A stretch of 64,000 nt of DNA from Serinicoccus hydrothermalis. GTDB lineage: Bacteria; Actinomycetota; Actinomycetes; Actinomycetales; Dermatophilaceae. The notes below the pieces were generated by a model. The model did no database searches. It was not told the origin of the DNA and saw only the letters and a program-made list of their open reading frames with translations. Shown here in pieces: positions 47,402-56,064 of the stretch (position 1 is its first letter; each line of letters begins with the position of its first letter). The DNA is taken from the NCBI RefSeq assembly GCF_001685415.1, contig NZ_CP014989.1, positions 2,356,001 to 2,420,000 on the forward strand, read 5' to 3'. A program made the position numbers and the translations under genes.

Positions 47402-48631
47402 GTGTACTCGCTCCTGCTGGCGATCATCTACATCGCGTTCATCAGCCTCGGGCTGCCGGACGCGCTGGTCGGCGCCGGCTGGCCGGTGATGCACCAGGAC
47501 CTGGGCGTCCCGGTGGCCTTCGCGGGTGTGGTGACGATGATCATCGCCGGCGGCACGATCATCTCCAGCCTCGGGTCGGAGCGGATCACCCGCCGGTATG
47601 GCGTGGGTCCGGTCACCGCCGTCAGCGTGGGGATGACGGCCACCGCCCTGGTGGGCTTCTCCTTCTCCGGCTCGTTCTGGATGCTGTGCCTGTGGGCCGT
47701 GCCCTACGGGCTGGGCGCCGGTGCCGTGGACGCGGCACTGAACAACTACGTGGCCCTGCACTACGCCGCCCGGCACATGAACTGGCTGCACAGCTTCTGG
47801 GGCGTCGGCGCCTCGATCAGCCCCTTCATCATGGGCTACTTCCTGGGCGTCGGTCGGGGCTGGGAGACCGCCTACCTCGTCGTCGGCGGGATCCAGGTCG
47901 CGTTCACGTTCGTGCTCATCGCGAGCCTGTCCCTGTGGGGCAGGGCCACCCCGAAGCCGGAGGTGCCGGAGGGCGGGTCCGAGGACGAGGACGGGTCACG
48001 GGGCCAGGACGATGCTCCCGTGCTGCTGGCGCACGCGCTGAGGATCCCGGGCGTCGTCCCGATCCTGGTCGCCTTCTTCGCCTACTGCGCGCTGGAGAGC
48101 ACCGCGATCCTCTGGGCCTCGACCTACCTGGTCGAGGATCGGGGAGTCGCGGCTGCCACGGCGGCCACCTTCGCCTCGCTGTTCCTGCTCGGCATCACCG
48201 CCGGCCGCTTCCTGGCCGGCTTCTTCGCCGACCGCATCGGTGACAAGCAGCTGCTGCGAGGCGGGTTCGCCGTGGTCGGGCTCGGCGCCCTCCTGCTCGC
48301 CCTGCCCGTCGGGACGAACCTCCTGGCGCTCGTCGGCCTCGTCGTGGCAGGGCTCGGATGCGCGCCCATCTACCCGGCGATCATCCACTCCACGCCGGCC
48401 AACTTCGGCCACCGCAACTCCCAGGCGATCATCGGCATCCAGATGGCCGCCGCCTACACCGGCTCCACCCTGGCCCCACCTCTGTTCGGTCTGCTCTCGA
48501 CGTGGGTCGGCACCTGGACCCTCCCGCTGTTCCTCCTCGCGCTGGTGGCCCTCGGCCTGCTCATGTCCGAGCGCCTCAACCGGCTCATGGCCCACGGAGC
48601 GGGAGCGGACCGGTTGGCCGCCCGCCCGTAG
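47402..48631 (+). CDS. MFS transporter of the sugar/fucose-permease-like class
   Basis: A 409-residue, 12-TM protein. AFISLGLPDALVGAGWPVMH opens TM1, YGLGAGAVDAALNNYVALHY and NWLHSFWGVGASISPFIMGY follow, the latter typical of the COG0738-like permeases. A charged Glu/Asp-rich loop separates the halves near residue 200. Substrate unknown. I chose the GTG at 47402 over a TTG at 47363, because the latter adds a Pro-rich, unconserved-looking extension. Confidence 0.82.
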   Translation: MYSLLLAIIYIAFISLGLPDALVGAGWPVMHQDLGVPVAFAGVVTMIIAGGTIISSLGSERITRRYGVGPVTAVSVGMTATALVGFSFSGSFWMLCLWAVPYGLGAGAVDAALNNYVALHYAARHMNWLHSFWGVGASISPFIMGYFLGVGRGWETAYLVVGGIQVAFTFVLIASLSLWGRATPKPEVPEGGSEDEDGSRGQDDAPVLLAHALRIPGVVPILVAFFAYCALESTAILWASTYLVEDRGVAAATAATFASLFLLGITAGRFLAGFFADRIGDKQLLRGGFAVVGLGALLLALPVGTNLLALVGLVVAGLGCAPIYPAIIHSTPANFGHRNSQAIIGIQMAAAYTGSTLAPPLFGLLSTWVGTWTLPLFLLALVALGLLMSERLNRLMAHGAGADRLAARP

Positions 48632-48667
48632 CCCGCGGGGAGCATCCGCCGGAGCGCCGGGTCCCGA

Positions 48668-49249
48668 CTAGCGCCGGACCCGGTACTTCAGATGGGTGAC
48701 GCCGACGCCCTCGAGCGTGCGCACCGGCTCCAGCTCGATCGGCAGGTCGCCGATGTCCTCCCACAGCCAGCGTCCTTGCGTCAGCAGGACAGGGACGACG
48801 TGCAGCTGCAGCTCGTCGAGGATGCCGGCGCGCAGGCCCTGCTGGATCGACGTGCCGCCGTGCAGCATGACGTCCTTCTCGCCTGCCGCTGCGCGTGCTC
48901 GTTCGATGGCGGCGTCGAACCCGTCGGTCACGAAGGTGAAGGTCGAGCCCTCGCGGACGTCATCCTCCCTGGGTCGGTGGGTGAGCACGAAGATCGGGTT
49001 CTCGAACGGGGGATGCGGTCCCCATGCGGCCTCCGCGGTCTCGTAGCTGTCGCGACCCATGACGAGGGCGCCGGCGCGCTCGAGCTCCGGACGGAGCACG
49101 TCTTCAGCGCTGAGCTGGTCCCGGTCGGCGACGTCGTGGGCGAACCACCCGTGGAGCACCTCCCCGCCCTGGCCCAGGGTCTGCTGCGGCCCGGCTCCCG
49201 GGCCGGCGAAGTAGCCGTCGACCGAGACGCTGAGGTTTGCGGCGATCAT
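48668..49249 (-). CDS. Dihydrofolate reductase/RibD-like reductase
   Basis: This 193-residue protein fits the RibD C-terminal/DHFR-like superfamily. It begins MIAANLSVSVDGYFAGPG, has GALVMGRDSYETAEAAWGPH for cofactor contact, and VMLHGGTSIQQGLRAGILDE near the end. These proteins bind NADPH; most have no known substrate. It starts 93 bp downstream of the glycosyltransferase end on the same strand. Confidence 0.83.
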   Translation of the reverse strand: MIAANLSVSVDGYFAGPGAGPQQTLGQGGEVLHGWFAHDVADRDQLSAEDVLRPELERAGALVMGRDSYETAEAAWGPHPPFENPIFVLTHRPREDDVREGSTFTFVTDGFDAAIERARAAAGEKDVMLHGGTSIQQGLRAGILDELQLHVVPVLLTQGRWLWEDIGDLPIELEPVRTLEGVGVTHLKYRVRR

Positions 49250-49342
49250 CGTGCTGCCTCCAGAGGTTGCATCGAGAAGGTCTCTTTCGTGGAGGTAGAC
49301 CCGTCCGGGTCCACCGACTCATCTCGCGACCCGCGGGCCACC

Positions 49343-50602
49343 TCAGGTCGGGTCCGGTCCACAGATCAGCGCGACGACCTCGTCCGTGCTCGGTCCGGCG
49401 GCGATCTGGTCGGCGAGCTCCCGGGCCCTGCTGCGGTATGCCGTGCCCGCCAGGACGCGATCGACCGCGCGGCGCGCGGCGCGCGGGGTGAGCGAGGGTC
49501 GGGAGATGCCGACGCCCACCCCGGACCAGGTGACCCGGGCCGCGACGTCGCGCTTGTCCTCCGAGGCGCCCACGCAGACGAGGGGCACGGCATACCTCAG
49601 GGCGTGGTTGACCCCGCCGTAGCCGCCGTTGGTGACCATGACGTCGCAGCGCGGCAGCAGCTCGTCGTAGGGGAGGAAGTCGGCGACGCGGACGTTGTCG
49701 GGCAGCGGGTCCACGCTCAGCGTGCCACCGCAGGTGGTGGCGACGACCAGGACGTCCGCGTCGGCGAGGCCGGCGATGGTGGGTTCGAGGAGCTGACCGA
49801 GGTCGGCGTTGGCGATGGTCCCCTGGGTGACGTGGACGACGGGCCGGTCGCCGTCGAGGTCCTCCCACCACGGGGGTAGCGGGTGGTCGGTGGTGGCGCT
49901 GGTCGTCGTGGGACCGACGAAGTGGATCGGGGCGGGGACGTCGGCCGTGGTCCGCGGATACTCGAAGCCGGGGGCGGTCATCTGCAGGATGCCCTCGCTC
50001 CGGGTCGGCCAGTCGAAGGGGAGGAGATCGGTGCCGACGCCCGTGAGCGCGCGCACCTGCTCGTGCGCCAGGCGCGTGATCGGCCGCAGGAAGCGGCGTG
50101 CCACGCGCCGGATCGCCGCGTTGCGTGCGGAGGCCAGCGGGTTGGTTGGCGGGGGAAGCGCAGGTAGCGGGGCCATGAGCGGCAGGAAGCCCAGGGCCAG
50201 CACCCGTGGTCGCTCGGTGCGCGGTCGCAGGACCAGAGGCATACCGGCGAGGAAGAGGGGGTCGCAGAGCACGACGTCGACCGGGCTGCGGTCGAGCTCC
50301 TCGTCCACGACCCGCAGCTGGTGCGGCATGGCCTCGACGAACCGGGTGAGGTCGAAGCGCGCGAGCCGCAGGCCGGACAGGCCCGCGCGGCCGGGGATGG
50401 AGCCGTCGAGGTCGGTGTCGTCGAAATCGACCTCGGGTGGCAGGGGCGTCGTGCGCGCACCGAGCGAGTCGAAGGTATGCCGGTACCGCTGCCCCGTGAT
50501 GACGGTGACCTCGTGGCCACGCTCCACCAGGGCGCGGACGATCGGTGCCGTCGGGCCCACGTGGCCACGAGCGGGCTGGACACAGACAAGAATGCGAGGC
50601 AT
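49343..50602 (-). CDS. GT1-family glycosyltransferase (MGT/macrolide-type)
   Basis: The 419-residue GT-B fold enzyme opens MPRILVCVQPARGHVGPTAP and carries the nucleotide-sugar motif in VMVTNGGYGGVNHALRYAVP, with HVTQGTIANADLGQLLEPT in the linker. It probably transfers a sugar from a nucleotide diphosphate to a hydrophobic acceptor such as a macrolide, lipid or terpenoid. Length is normal. GAAAGGC precedes the ATG. No biosynthetic partner genes are adjacent, so a detoxifying role is possible. Confidence 0.86.
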   Translation of the reverse strand: MPRILVCVQPARGHVGPTAPIVRALVERGHEVTVITGQRYRHTFDSLGARTTPLPPEVDFDDTDLDGSIPGRAGLSGLRLARFDLTRFVEAMPHQLRVVDEELDRSPVDVVLCDPLFLAGMPLVLRPRTERPRVLALGFLPLMAPLPALPPPTNPLASARNAAIRRVARRFLRPITRLAHEQVRALTGVGTDLLPFDWPTRSEGILQMTAPGFEYPRTTADVPAPIHFVGPTTTSATTDHPLPPWWEDLDGDRPVVHVTQGTIANADLGQLLEPTIAGLADADVLVVATTCGGTLSVDPLPDNVRVADFLPYDELLPRCDVMVTNGGYGGVNHALRYAVPLVCVGASEDKRDVAARVTWSGVGVGISRPSLTPRAARRAVDRVLAGTAYRSRARELADQIAAGPSTDEVVALICGPDPT

Positions 50603-50661
50603 GACGGCCTTTCGTCACCCTCGATGCTGCCACGCCCGGCGCGGTGACCGTCGTGCCTGGT

Positions 50662-51185
50662 TCACAGCAGGTGGACGAGAGAGATCACGCGGAGGAAGCT
50701 CACGCTGACGAGCGCGGCCAACGTGGCGGGGACGGACAGGCGCCACATCGCGCTGGCATCACCGGCGGCCGTCCCGCCACGTGCTGAGGCGATGACGTCG
50801 AGAAGGAGGTAGAGCACGAAGACGAAGGAACTGGCGCCGAGCACCAGTAGTGCAAGGACGCGGTGGTCGTGAAGGGTGAGCACCAGCAGCAGCACGAGAG
50901 CGGTCTCGACCAAGAACCCTCCGGCGACGAACAGCCAGGCGGCGGACCGCGACGGATTGTGGCGCACGAAGGCCGGGGCGTACTCGTCGTCGTCGGGGGA
51001 GACCCATTGCTGGCCGTGGCGCAGAGCGACGAACGAGGGCGGCCGAGCCGGATCCTCATGTCTGATGCGGGGACGCCCAAGCAGTAGCCGAGCAGGTAGT
51101 GCCCACCCTCGTGCACCACCACGACTGCCCACAAGATGCCCAGGACAGCAGGCACCAGAGCGAGGATCGGGACGACGTCGGCCAC
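50662..51185 (-). pseudogene. M50-like membrane protein, one-base frameshift
   Basis: The first frame (from GTG 51185) encodes a TM segment followed by VVVHEGGHYLLGYCLGVP, an HExxH-type motif like that of site-2-protease (M50) family proteins. It then continues in the next frame as FVALRHGQQWVSPDDDEYAP and three more TM segments to 50662. The total length is one base short of a multiple of three. The break is near 51037-51045 within a GC run, where one C would restore GRPSFVALRHG. A TAGGGT box lies 7 nt before the GTG. It may be truly inactive or a base-call error. Confidence 0.65.
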
Positions 51186-51247
51186 GCCTTCAACCCTAGG
51201 GCTCGCGCGTCGGCCCACGTCATCGAGCTGAACCTAAGGTGTGCGTC

Positions 51248-51767
51248 ATGCGCGGAGGAGACCCGAAGGAGCCGATCGACGAGTTCCCGCCCGTGGCGGA
51301 CAACTTCGACATCGTGCAGTGGCTGCGGCCCAAGGGCGGCCCCCGGTCAGCGGTGGAGGAGTACCACGCTCTGCGAGCATCCCCGTGCAGCCCGTGCGGA
51401 CGGGCCAACGGTTATCACTGCCGGCGAGATGAGGCACGTCGCCCGCAACACCAGGGTCGGGTGGGAGGAGTTCGACTGGTGGAGTCGTGGCGTCCTCACG
51501 CGACGGCTGAGCTATGGGCTGGACGAGTCCGACACCGGCATCCAGGTAGGCGACCCACCTGAGTTCGAGGCGCCCTTCTGGACCTGGGTGGCCAACGCCG
51601 AACCCATCCCTGACGAGGACGGCATACTGCCCGACCGTGATGGTCTGTGGGTGGAGGTCTCCGACGTGCTCATGGCGATGGTGGTCAACTCGCTGCTGAA
51701 CCTGGACCCGCACGACATGACCACCTGGAACTGGAAGGTCGACACCTATCAGGTGCCTCCGCTCTAG
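51248..51767 (+). pseudogene. Hypothetical protein gene with internal frame change
   Basis: The start MRGGDPKEPIDEFPPVADNF with DIVQWLRPKGGPRSAVEEYH is in one frame. A plausible continuation AGEMRHVARNTRVGWEEFDW to MTTWNWKVDTYQVPPL is in the +1 frame, ending at 51767. The switch lies near 51368-51400. The net change is one extra base (or two missing). I do not recognise the family. The protein is acidic and Trp-rich with no membrane segment. TAAGGT lies 7 nt before the ATG. A shorter ORF from ATG 51428 would be intact alone. Confidence 0.55.
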
Positions 51768-51866
51768 GGCTGGCGAGCTCGACACCCAGATGACGCGAGG
51801 AAGTTCGGGGCCGCCACGGGATGAGCCGGGTACGCTGAACAGCGGTGTCAGCGAGGAGTTGATGCG

Positions 51867-52067
51867 ATGCGGAGATACCGGCATTATGTCATTCCGCATC
51901 TGCTCGCGCTCTTTCTTGGCATCGCTATGGTCCTTTCGAGTTCTCCGGGCGAAAGCCTGTTCACCTATGGGTGGGTTCTCGTCGCTGTGAGCGCGCTCTT
52001 GAGTCTGGGTTACCTGACCTTCTTCCGGCGCAGCCCAGTCAAAGCCTCCCAAGATGAGAACGACTGA
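51867..52067 (+). CDS. Small two-TM membrane protein
   Basis: A 66-residue protein with two hydrophobic segments (YVIPHLLALFLGIAMVLSSS and TYGWVLVAVSALLSLGYLTF) and a charged C-terminal tail. GCGAGGAG precedes the ATG. The stop overlaps the next gene's start (TGATG). The function is unknown. Its size and company resemble small immunity-type or accessory membrane proteins, but nothing proves this. Confidence 0.6.
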   Translation: MRRYRHYVIPHLLALFLGIAMVLSSSPGESLFTYGWVLVAVSALLSLGYLTFFRRSPVKASQDEND

Positions 52068-52285
52068 TGTTCGTCTCAGGTATGGGTCGCTCGTCAGGTG
52101 GGCATCAGTGCCGCGACTGCGGAGGGGAGAATCTGCGGCTAGTGGAAGGGGACGAGACTGAGTTCGATCACGTTGGTGGAGCGGCAGAGCTGCAGATCCG
52201 GCGAAGCTACCGCTGCGCAGACTGCGGGAACGTCGCGATGATGGTGCCTCCTGGACGGGATGAGGATCGTCCGAGCCACTGGTAG
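52067..52285 (+). CDS. Small zinc-ribbon protein
   Basis: The 72-residue protein has two CxxC pairs, CRDCGGENLRL and YRCADCGNVAMMVPPG, which should bind one zinc ion. Such ribbons often occur in small actinobacterial proteins of unknown role. It is translationally linked to the upstream two-TM gene; an ATG at 52082 is an alternative start. Confidence 0.6.
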   Translation: MFVSGMGRSSGGHQCRDCGGENLRLVEGDETEFDHVGGAAELQIRRSYRCADCGNVAMMVPPGRDEDRPSHW

Positions 52286-52425
52286 TGGACCTCCGTCGGG
52301 GCGTGGTGACGCTCCGACGGTCCGTCTCAGGCTCGGATGAGCCGCAGCTCTCGGAGACTCTGTGGATACCGGGGGAAGCACGTGGTTCTCGTGACCCTGC
52401 TGCGGGGCTGCATAGGATGTTCGGT

Positions 52426-52614
52426 ATGGATCCATCGACGATGATGATCGTCGCCTTCGTGCTAGAGGCGGTGGCGTTGGGCACGATCATCTTTGCATTC
52501 AGGAAGAAACGCAAGGACGGGGAAGCGCGGGTAATGGCTGCGCCAATGTTCGGCGCTGCGGTCCTTTTCTTTGCAGCGGCTGTTTTGATTTTTGTGGCGG
52601 CTTTTCGGTATTAG
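52426..52614 (+). CDS. Small two-TM membrane protein
   Basis: A 62-residue protein with two hydrophobic helices (MIVAFVLEAVALGTIIFAF and FGAAVLFFAAAVLIFVAAF) joined by the basic loop RKKRKDGEAR. A TAGGAT box lies 7 nt before the ATG, so a leaderless transcript is likely and I prefer this to longer upstream starts. It is separate from the preceding gene pair. Function unknown. Confidence 0.6.
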   Translation: MDPSTMMIVAFVLEAVALGTIIFAFRKKRKDGEARVMAAPMFGAAVLFFAAAVLIFVAAFRY

Positions 52615-52716
52615 CACCGCCGGTGCAACTGGAGATGGGCGCTCCAGCCGTCGGCCGCAGCGGTGGCACCCTCGGTGTAAGGAAACTGCCGCCTCTGCCA
52701 GGCCACCAGACAAGTT

Positions 52717-52743
52717 GGCTCAAAAACGACCCTTTTCGAGTCG
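52717..52743. repeat. 27-bp repeat, copy A
   Basis: GGCTCAAAAACGACC followed by CTTTTCGAGTCG. It is one of three direct copies (also 56038 and 62478) of a sequence ending TTTCGAGTC. This copy is 88 bp before the 3' end of arsR. Confidence 0.75.
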
Positions 52744-52830
52744 CTGACCGCCGCTTGGCACGAAGCTAAACACGGCTCCGCAGCGAGCAACTCGCCTCTG
52801 CTGCGTGAGTCGTGAAGGACCGAAGGTTGA

Positions 52831-53193
52831 TCAGACCTCCAGGGCGCGCCGGGCCAGCGAGAGCCGGTCCGGCTCCAGGGTGAACCACGCCCACTGACCA
52901 CGACGCTCACGGGTGAGCAGCCCGGCCCCGACCAGGATCTTGAGGTGGTGGCTCACGGTGGGCTGGGCGATGCCAAGAGGCGCGGGCAAGTCGCAGGCGC
53001 ACACTTCCATCCCGGGTGAGCAGCGCACGATCCCGAGGATCTGCAGGCGGACGGGGTCGGCGACAGCCTTGAGAAGACGGGCGACGAGGTCGGCGTCCTC
53101 ACGGGTGATGGGCGAGCTGCCCTCGGTGGCGCAGCAGTGCTCGACGGCCTGGGCGAGCTGTGCGCGGCCGTCGGGCGCTGGGGCAATGGTCAT
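52831..53193 (-). CDS. arsR: ArsR-family arsenic-responsive repressor
   Basis: The 120-residue winged-helix protein has IAQPTVSHHLKILVGAGLLT as recognition helix and a Cys cluster CSPGMEVCACDLP in the metal-sensing helix, where ArsR binds As(III)/Sb(III). A further vicinal Cys pair, HCCATEG, is near the N-terminus. It is divergent from the ars operon and should repress both through the palindromes at 53203-53254. Start chosen at MTIAPAPDGR; a six-residue longer start would overlap the operator. Confidence 0.9.
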   Translation of the reverse strand: MTIAPAPDGRAQLAQAVEHCCATEGSSPITREDADLVARLLKAVADPVRLQILGIVRCSPGMEVCACDLPAPLGIAQPTVSHHLKILVGAGLLTRERRGQWAWFTLEPDRLSLARRALEV

Positions 53194-53202
53194 ACCGCCA
53201 TA

Positions 53203-53254
53203 TTGACACACGTCAATCTAGAGTGCCAGGATCATCACATCGATCAGTGTCGAT
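53203..53254. promoter_or_regulatory. Two ArsR operator candidates in the divergent gap
   Basis: TTGAC-ACAC-GTCAA (53203-53216) lies at the arsR start. ATCGA-TCAGTG-TCGAT (53239-53254) lies 27 bp before the arsI gene. Both are perfect inverted repeats in the AT-richer gap, one suited to each transcription unit. Confidence 0.65.
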
Positions 53255-53280
53255 ATGCTTCGTCCGGAAGGAAGCTCTTC

Positions 53281-53748
53281 ATGAGCCGCGTGCAGCTCGC
53301 CCTCGACGTCGTCGACCTCGACGCGTCCGTCGACTTCTACTCCACCCTCTTCGGGGTCGGCCCGCACAAACGCCGCCCGGGCTACGCCAACTTCGCCATC
53401 ACCGAGCCCCCGCTGAAGCTGGTGCTCATCCAGACCGACAGCGCCGCCCGCGGCACCGGAGCCAAGGGCGCCCTGAACCACCTCGGGGTCGAGGTCGACA
53501 GCGTGGAGGAGGTGGCGGGGGCCCGCACCCGGCTGAGTGACAGCGGTCTGGCCACCTTCGACGAGAACGACACCACCTGCTGCTACGCCCTGCAGGACAA
53601 GGTGTGGGTGCACGACCCGGCGGGTGCACCGTGGGAGGTCTACGTCGTCAAGGACGAGAACCCCGCGGACGCGCAGCCGGCCACCGCCTCCCGGCCGGTC
53701 CTCGAATCTTCGCCGGGGTGCTGCCCGGCCTCGGGCGTCGAGGCGTGA
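53281..53748 (+). CDS. arsI: ArsI/CadI-type VOC protein (C-As lyase family)
   Basis: The 155-residue VOC-fold dioxygenase family cleaves the carbon-arsenic bond of trivalent organoarsenicals. SRVQLALDVVDLDASVDFYS opens the fold, LNHLGVEVDS supplies a His ligand, and NDTTCCYALQDKVWVHDPAG carries the vicinal Cys pair expected to bind As(III). The tail adds a third Cys pair, PGCCPAS. GAAGGAAG precedes the ATG. Some members are annotated as cadmium-induced CadI, so the C-As lyase role is likely but not certain. Confidence 0.82.
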   Translation: MSRVQLALDVVDLDASVDFYSTLFGVGPHKRRPGYANFAITEPPLKLVLIQTDSAARGTGAKGALNHLGVEVDSVEEVAGARTRLSDSGLATFDENDTTCCYALQDKVWVHDPAGAPWEVYVVKDENPADAQPATASRPVLESSPGCCPASGVEA

Positions 53749-54836
53749 CGAGCGTCCAAACCGCACCGGAGCAGGTGACCGGCAGGCTGTCCACCCTCGA
53801 CAGGTACCTGCCCGTCTGGATCGGTGTCGCCATGGTCCTGGGTCTGGCCCTCGGCCGCACGGTCCCGGGCCTGGGCGCGGCGCTCGACGCGGTGCAGCTG
53901 CACGGCATCTCGCTCCCCATCGCCATCGGCCTGCTCGTCATGATGTACCCGCCGCTGGCCAAGGTCCGCTATGACCGCCTGGGGGCCGTGACCTCGGACC
54001 GGCGTCTCATGGCCGGGTCGCTGGTCCTCAACTGGGTGCTCGGCCCCGCCCTGATGTTCGCCCTCGCGTGGCTGATGCTGCCCGACCTGCCGGAGTACCG
54101 CACCGGCCTCATCATCGTCGGGCTCGCTCGCTGCATCGCGATGGTCATCATCTGGAACGACCTGGCCTGCGGTGACCGGGAGGCCGCGGCCCTGCTGGTC
54201 GCCCTCAACTCGCTGTTCCAGATCGTCGCCTTCGCCGGCCTCGGGTGGTTCTACCTGACCGTCCTGCCCGGGTGGCTCGGGCTCGAGCAGAGCGCCCTGG
54301 AGGTCTCCTTCCTCCAGATCGCCGTCTCCGTGCTGGTGTTCCTCGGCGTCCCCCTGCTCGCCGGCTACCTCTCCCGCGCCATCGGCGAGCGGACCAGGGG
54401 CCGAGCCTGGTACGAGGGCGTGTTCCTGCCACGCATCTCCCCGTTCGCCCTGCTCGGGCTGCTCTTCACGATCGTCCTGCTCTTCGCGCTGCAGGGAGAG
54501 CGCATCACCAGCCAGCCCCTCGACGTCGCCCGGATCGCCATCCCGCTCCTGGCCTACTTCACCATCATGTGGGGCGGTGGCTACGTCCTTGGGAACGCCC
54601 TGGGGCTCGGCTACGAGCGGACCACGACCCTGGCCTTCACCGCCGCCGGAAACAACTTCGAGCTCGCCATCGCCGTCGCCGTCGCCACCTTCGGGGTCAC
54701 CTCCGGCCAGGCCTTGGCCGGCGTCGTCGGCCCCCTCATCGAGGTACCCGTCCTCGTCGCCCTCGTCTACGTGTCGCTGGCCCTGCGACGCCGAGCCGGC
54801 ACTCCTCACCCACGATCCGCCCAGGAAAGACCATGA
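53745..54836 (+). CDS. acr3: Acr3 arsenite efflux permease
   Basis: The 363-residue, 10-TM carrier exports arsenite using the proton gradient. LDRYLPVWIGVAMVLGLALG is TM1. VGLARCIAMVIIWNDLACGD contains the essential Cys of TM4, and AAGNNFELAIAVAVATFGVT the conserved Glu of TM9. The GTG overlaps arsI's stop (GTGA) and the stop overlaps arsC (ATGA), so the operon is tightly coupled. Confidence 0.94.
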   Translation: MTSVQTAPEQVTGRLSTLDRYLPVWIGVAMVLGLALGRTVPGLGAALDAVQLHGISLPIAIGLLVMMYPPLAKVRYDRLGAVTSDRRLMAGSLVLNWVLGPALMFALAWLMLPDLPEYRTGLIIVGLARCIAMVIIWNDLACGDREAAALLVALNSLFQIVAFAGLGWFYLTVLPGWLGLEQSALEVSFLQIAVSVLVFLGVPLLAGYLSRAIGERTRGRAWYEGVFLPRISPFALLGLLFTIVLLFALQGERITSQPLDVARIAIPLLAYFTIMWGGGYVLGNALGLGYERTTTLAFTAAGNNFELAIAVAVATFGVTSGQALAGVVGPLIEVPVLVALVYVSLALRRRAGTPHPRSAQERP

Positions 54837-55450
54837 CCTCATCCCGGCCCGATGCCTACACCGCCATCGTCGAGGACCTGACGTACTCCTACGAGGGAAC
54901 CTTCTCCCGGGAGTCGGTCCAGCTCGCGGTGGACCAGGCCCGGCAGCAGCTGGAGAACGTCTCGACGATCCCCACGTTCCTTCCCGTGCTCGTGGCTAAG
55001 GACGCACGGGAACGGCTGAGCGCGGCGGCCCAGGCGGAGGGGCGCCTCACCAAGAAAGTCCCCGAGCTGCTCTTCGTGTGTGTGCACAACGCCGGACGCT
55101 CCCAGATGGCCGCAGCGCTGGCCGAGCACCTGTCCAACGGGCGGGTGCACGTGCGATCGGCCGGTTCGCAGCCCTCCCAGCAGCTCAACCCGCTGGTCGT
55201 CCAGGCCCTGGCGGAACGAGGGATCGCCCTGACCGAGGCATACCCCAAGCCTCTGACCGACTCGGTGACGCGCGCCGCCGACGTCATCGTCACCATGGGC
55301 TGCGGTGACGCCTGCCCGGTCTACCCGGGCCGCCGCTACGAGGACTGGACCGTCGCCGACCCCGACGGCGCCAACCTGGCCGCGGTGCGCGACATCCGCG
55401 ACGACATCCAGGCCCGCGTCACCGCGCTCCTGCGCGAAGTCCTCGACTGA
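54833..55450 (+). CDS. arsC: Arsenate reductase with N-terminal three-helix domain
   Basis: The 205-residue protein combines an N-terminal helical domain of about 75 residues (with FSRESVQLAVDQARQQLENV) and a low-molecular-weight phosphatase-like domain. The P-loop is FVCVHNAGRSQMAAA with the nucleophilic Cys, and MGCGDACPVYPGRRYEDW holds the second Cys region. In actinobacteria this architecture is associated with mycothiol-dependent arsenate reduction. It feeds arsenite to Acr3. Confidence 0.9.
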   Translation: MTSSRPDAYTAIVEDLTYSYEGTFSRESVQLAVDQARQQLENVSTIPTFLPVLVAKDARERLSAAAQAEGRLTKKVPELLFVCVHNAGRSQMAAALAEHLSNGRVHVRSAGSQPSQQLNPLVVQALAERGIALTEAYPKPLTDSVTRAADVIVTMGCGDACPVYPGRRYEDWTVADPDGANLAAVRDIRDDIQARVTALLREVLD

Positions 55451-55485
55451 CCCACTCGACATCGACCCCGCTCCAGGAGCACCCG

Positions 55486-55914
55486 ATGACCAGCAGCCCC
55501 CGCCCCTCAGTCCTATTCGTCTGCGTGCACAACGCCGGCCGCTCCCAGATGGCCCAGGCCTGGCTGACCCACCTCGCCGGCGACGCCGTCGAGGTCCGGT
55601 CCGCCGGGTCCGCGCCGGCTGACGAGATCAACCCCGCCGCGGTCGAGGCCATGCGCGAGGTCGGCATCGACATCAGCCAGGCCCGACCCACCGTCCTCAC
55701 CACCGACTCCGTCCACCGCTCCGACGTCGTCATCACCATGGGGTGCGGCGACGCCTGCCCCATCTACCCCGGCAAGCGTTACGAGGACTGGTCGCTGGAT
55801 GACCCCGCAGGCCGAGGAATCGATGCCGTGCGCCCCATCCGGGACGCCATCCGTCAGCGCGTCGTCGACCTGCTGGCCTCCCTGGGCGCCACCGCCTCGA
55901 CCCAGCACGGATAG
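55486..55914 (+). CDS. Arsenate reductase, single-domain (LMW phosphatase fold)
   Basis: A 142-residue protein with the same catalytic loop FVCVHNAGRSQMAQA and MGCGDACPIYPGKRYEDWSL as its neighbour but no N-terminal helical domain. Over the shared part the two are clear paralogues, probably a tandem duplication followed by loss or gain of the extra domain. CAGGAGC precedes the ATG, 35 bp after arsC. It is the last ars gene. Confidence 0.9.
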   Translation: MTSSPRPSVLFVCVHNAGRSQMAQAWLTHLAGDAVEVRSAGSAPADEINPAAVEAMREVGIDISQARPTVLTTDSVHRSDVVITMGCGDACPIYPGKRYEDWSLDDPAGRGIDAVRPIRDAIRQRVVDLLASLGATASTQHG

Positions 55915-56037
55915 AACAACCCCGGCTCACGACCTGCACCCCCGCGCCACGCGGCGGTGCGAAAGCCCGCCGCGGCGGTGGCCGGCACTCCACCGATACA
56001 ACGTCCTGTTTCAGGAGTTGCCGCGGCCCGGGGGCCT

Positions 56038-56064
56038 GGCTCGGTGACGACCCCTTTCGAGTCG
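56038..56064. repeat. 27-bp repeat, copy B
   Basis: GGCTCGGTGACGACC followed by CCTTTCGAGTCG. It lies 136 bp before the RHS start codon and matches copies A and C in most positions. Confidence 0.75.
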
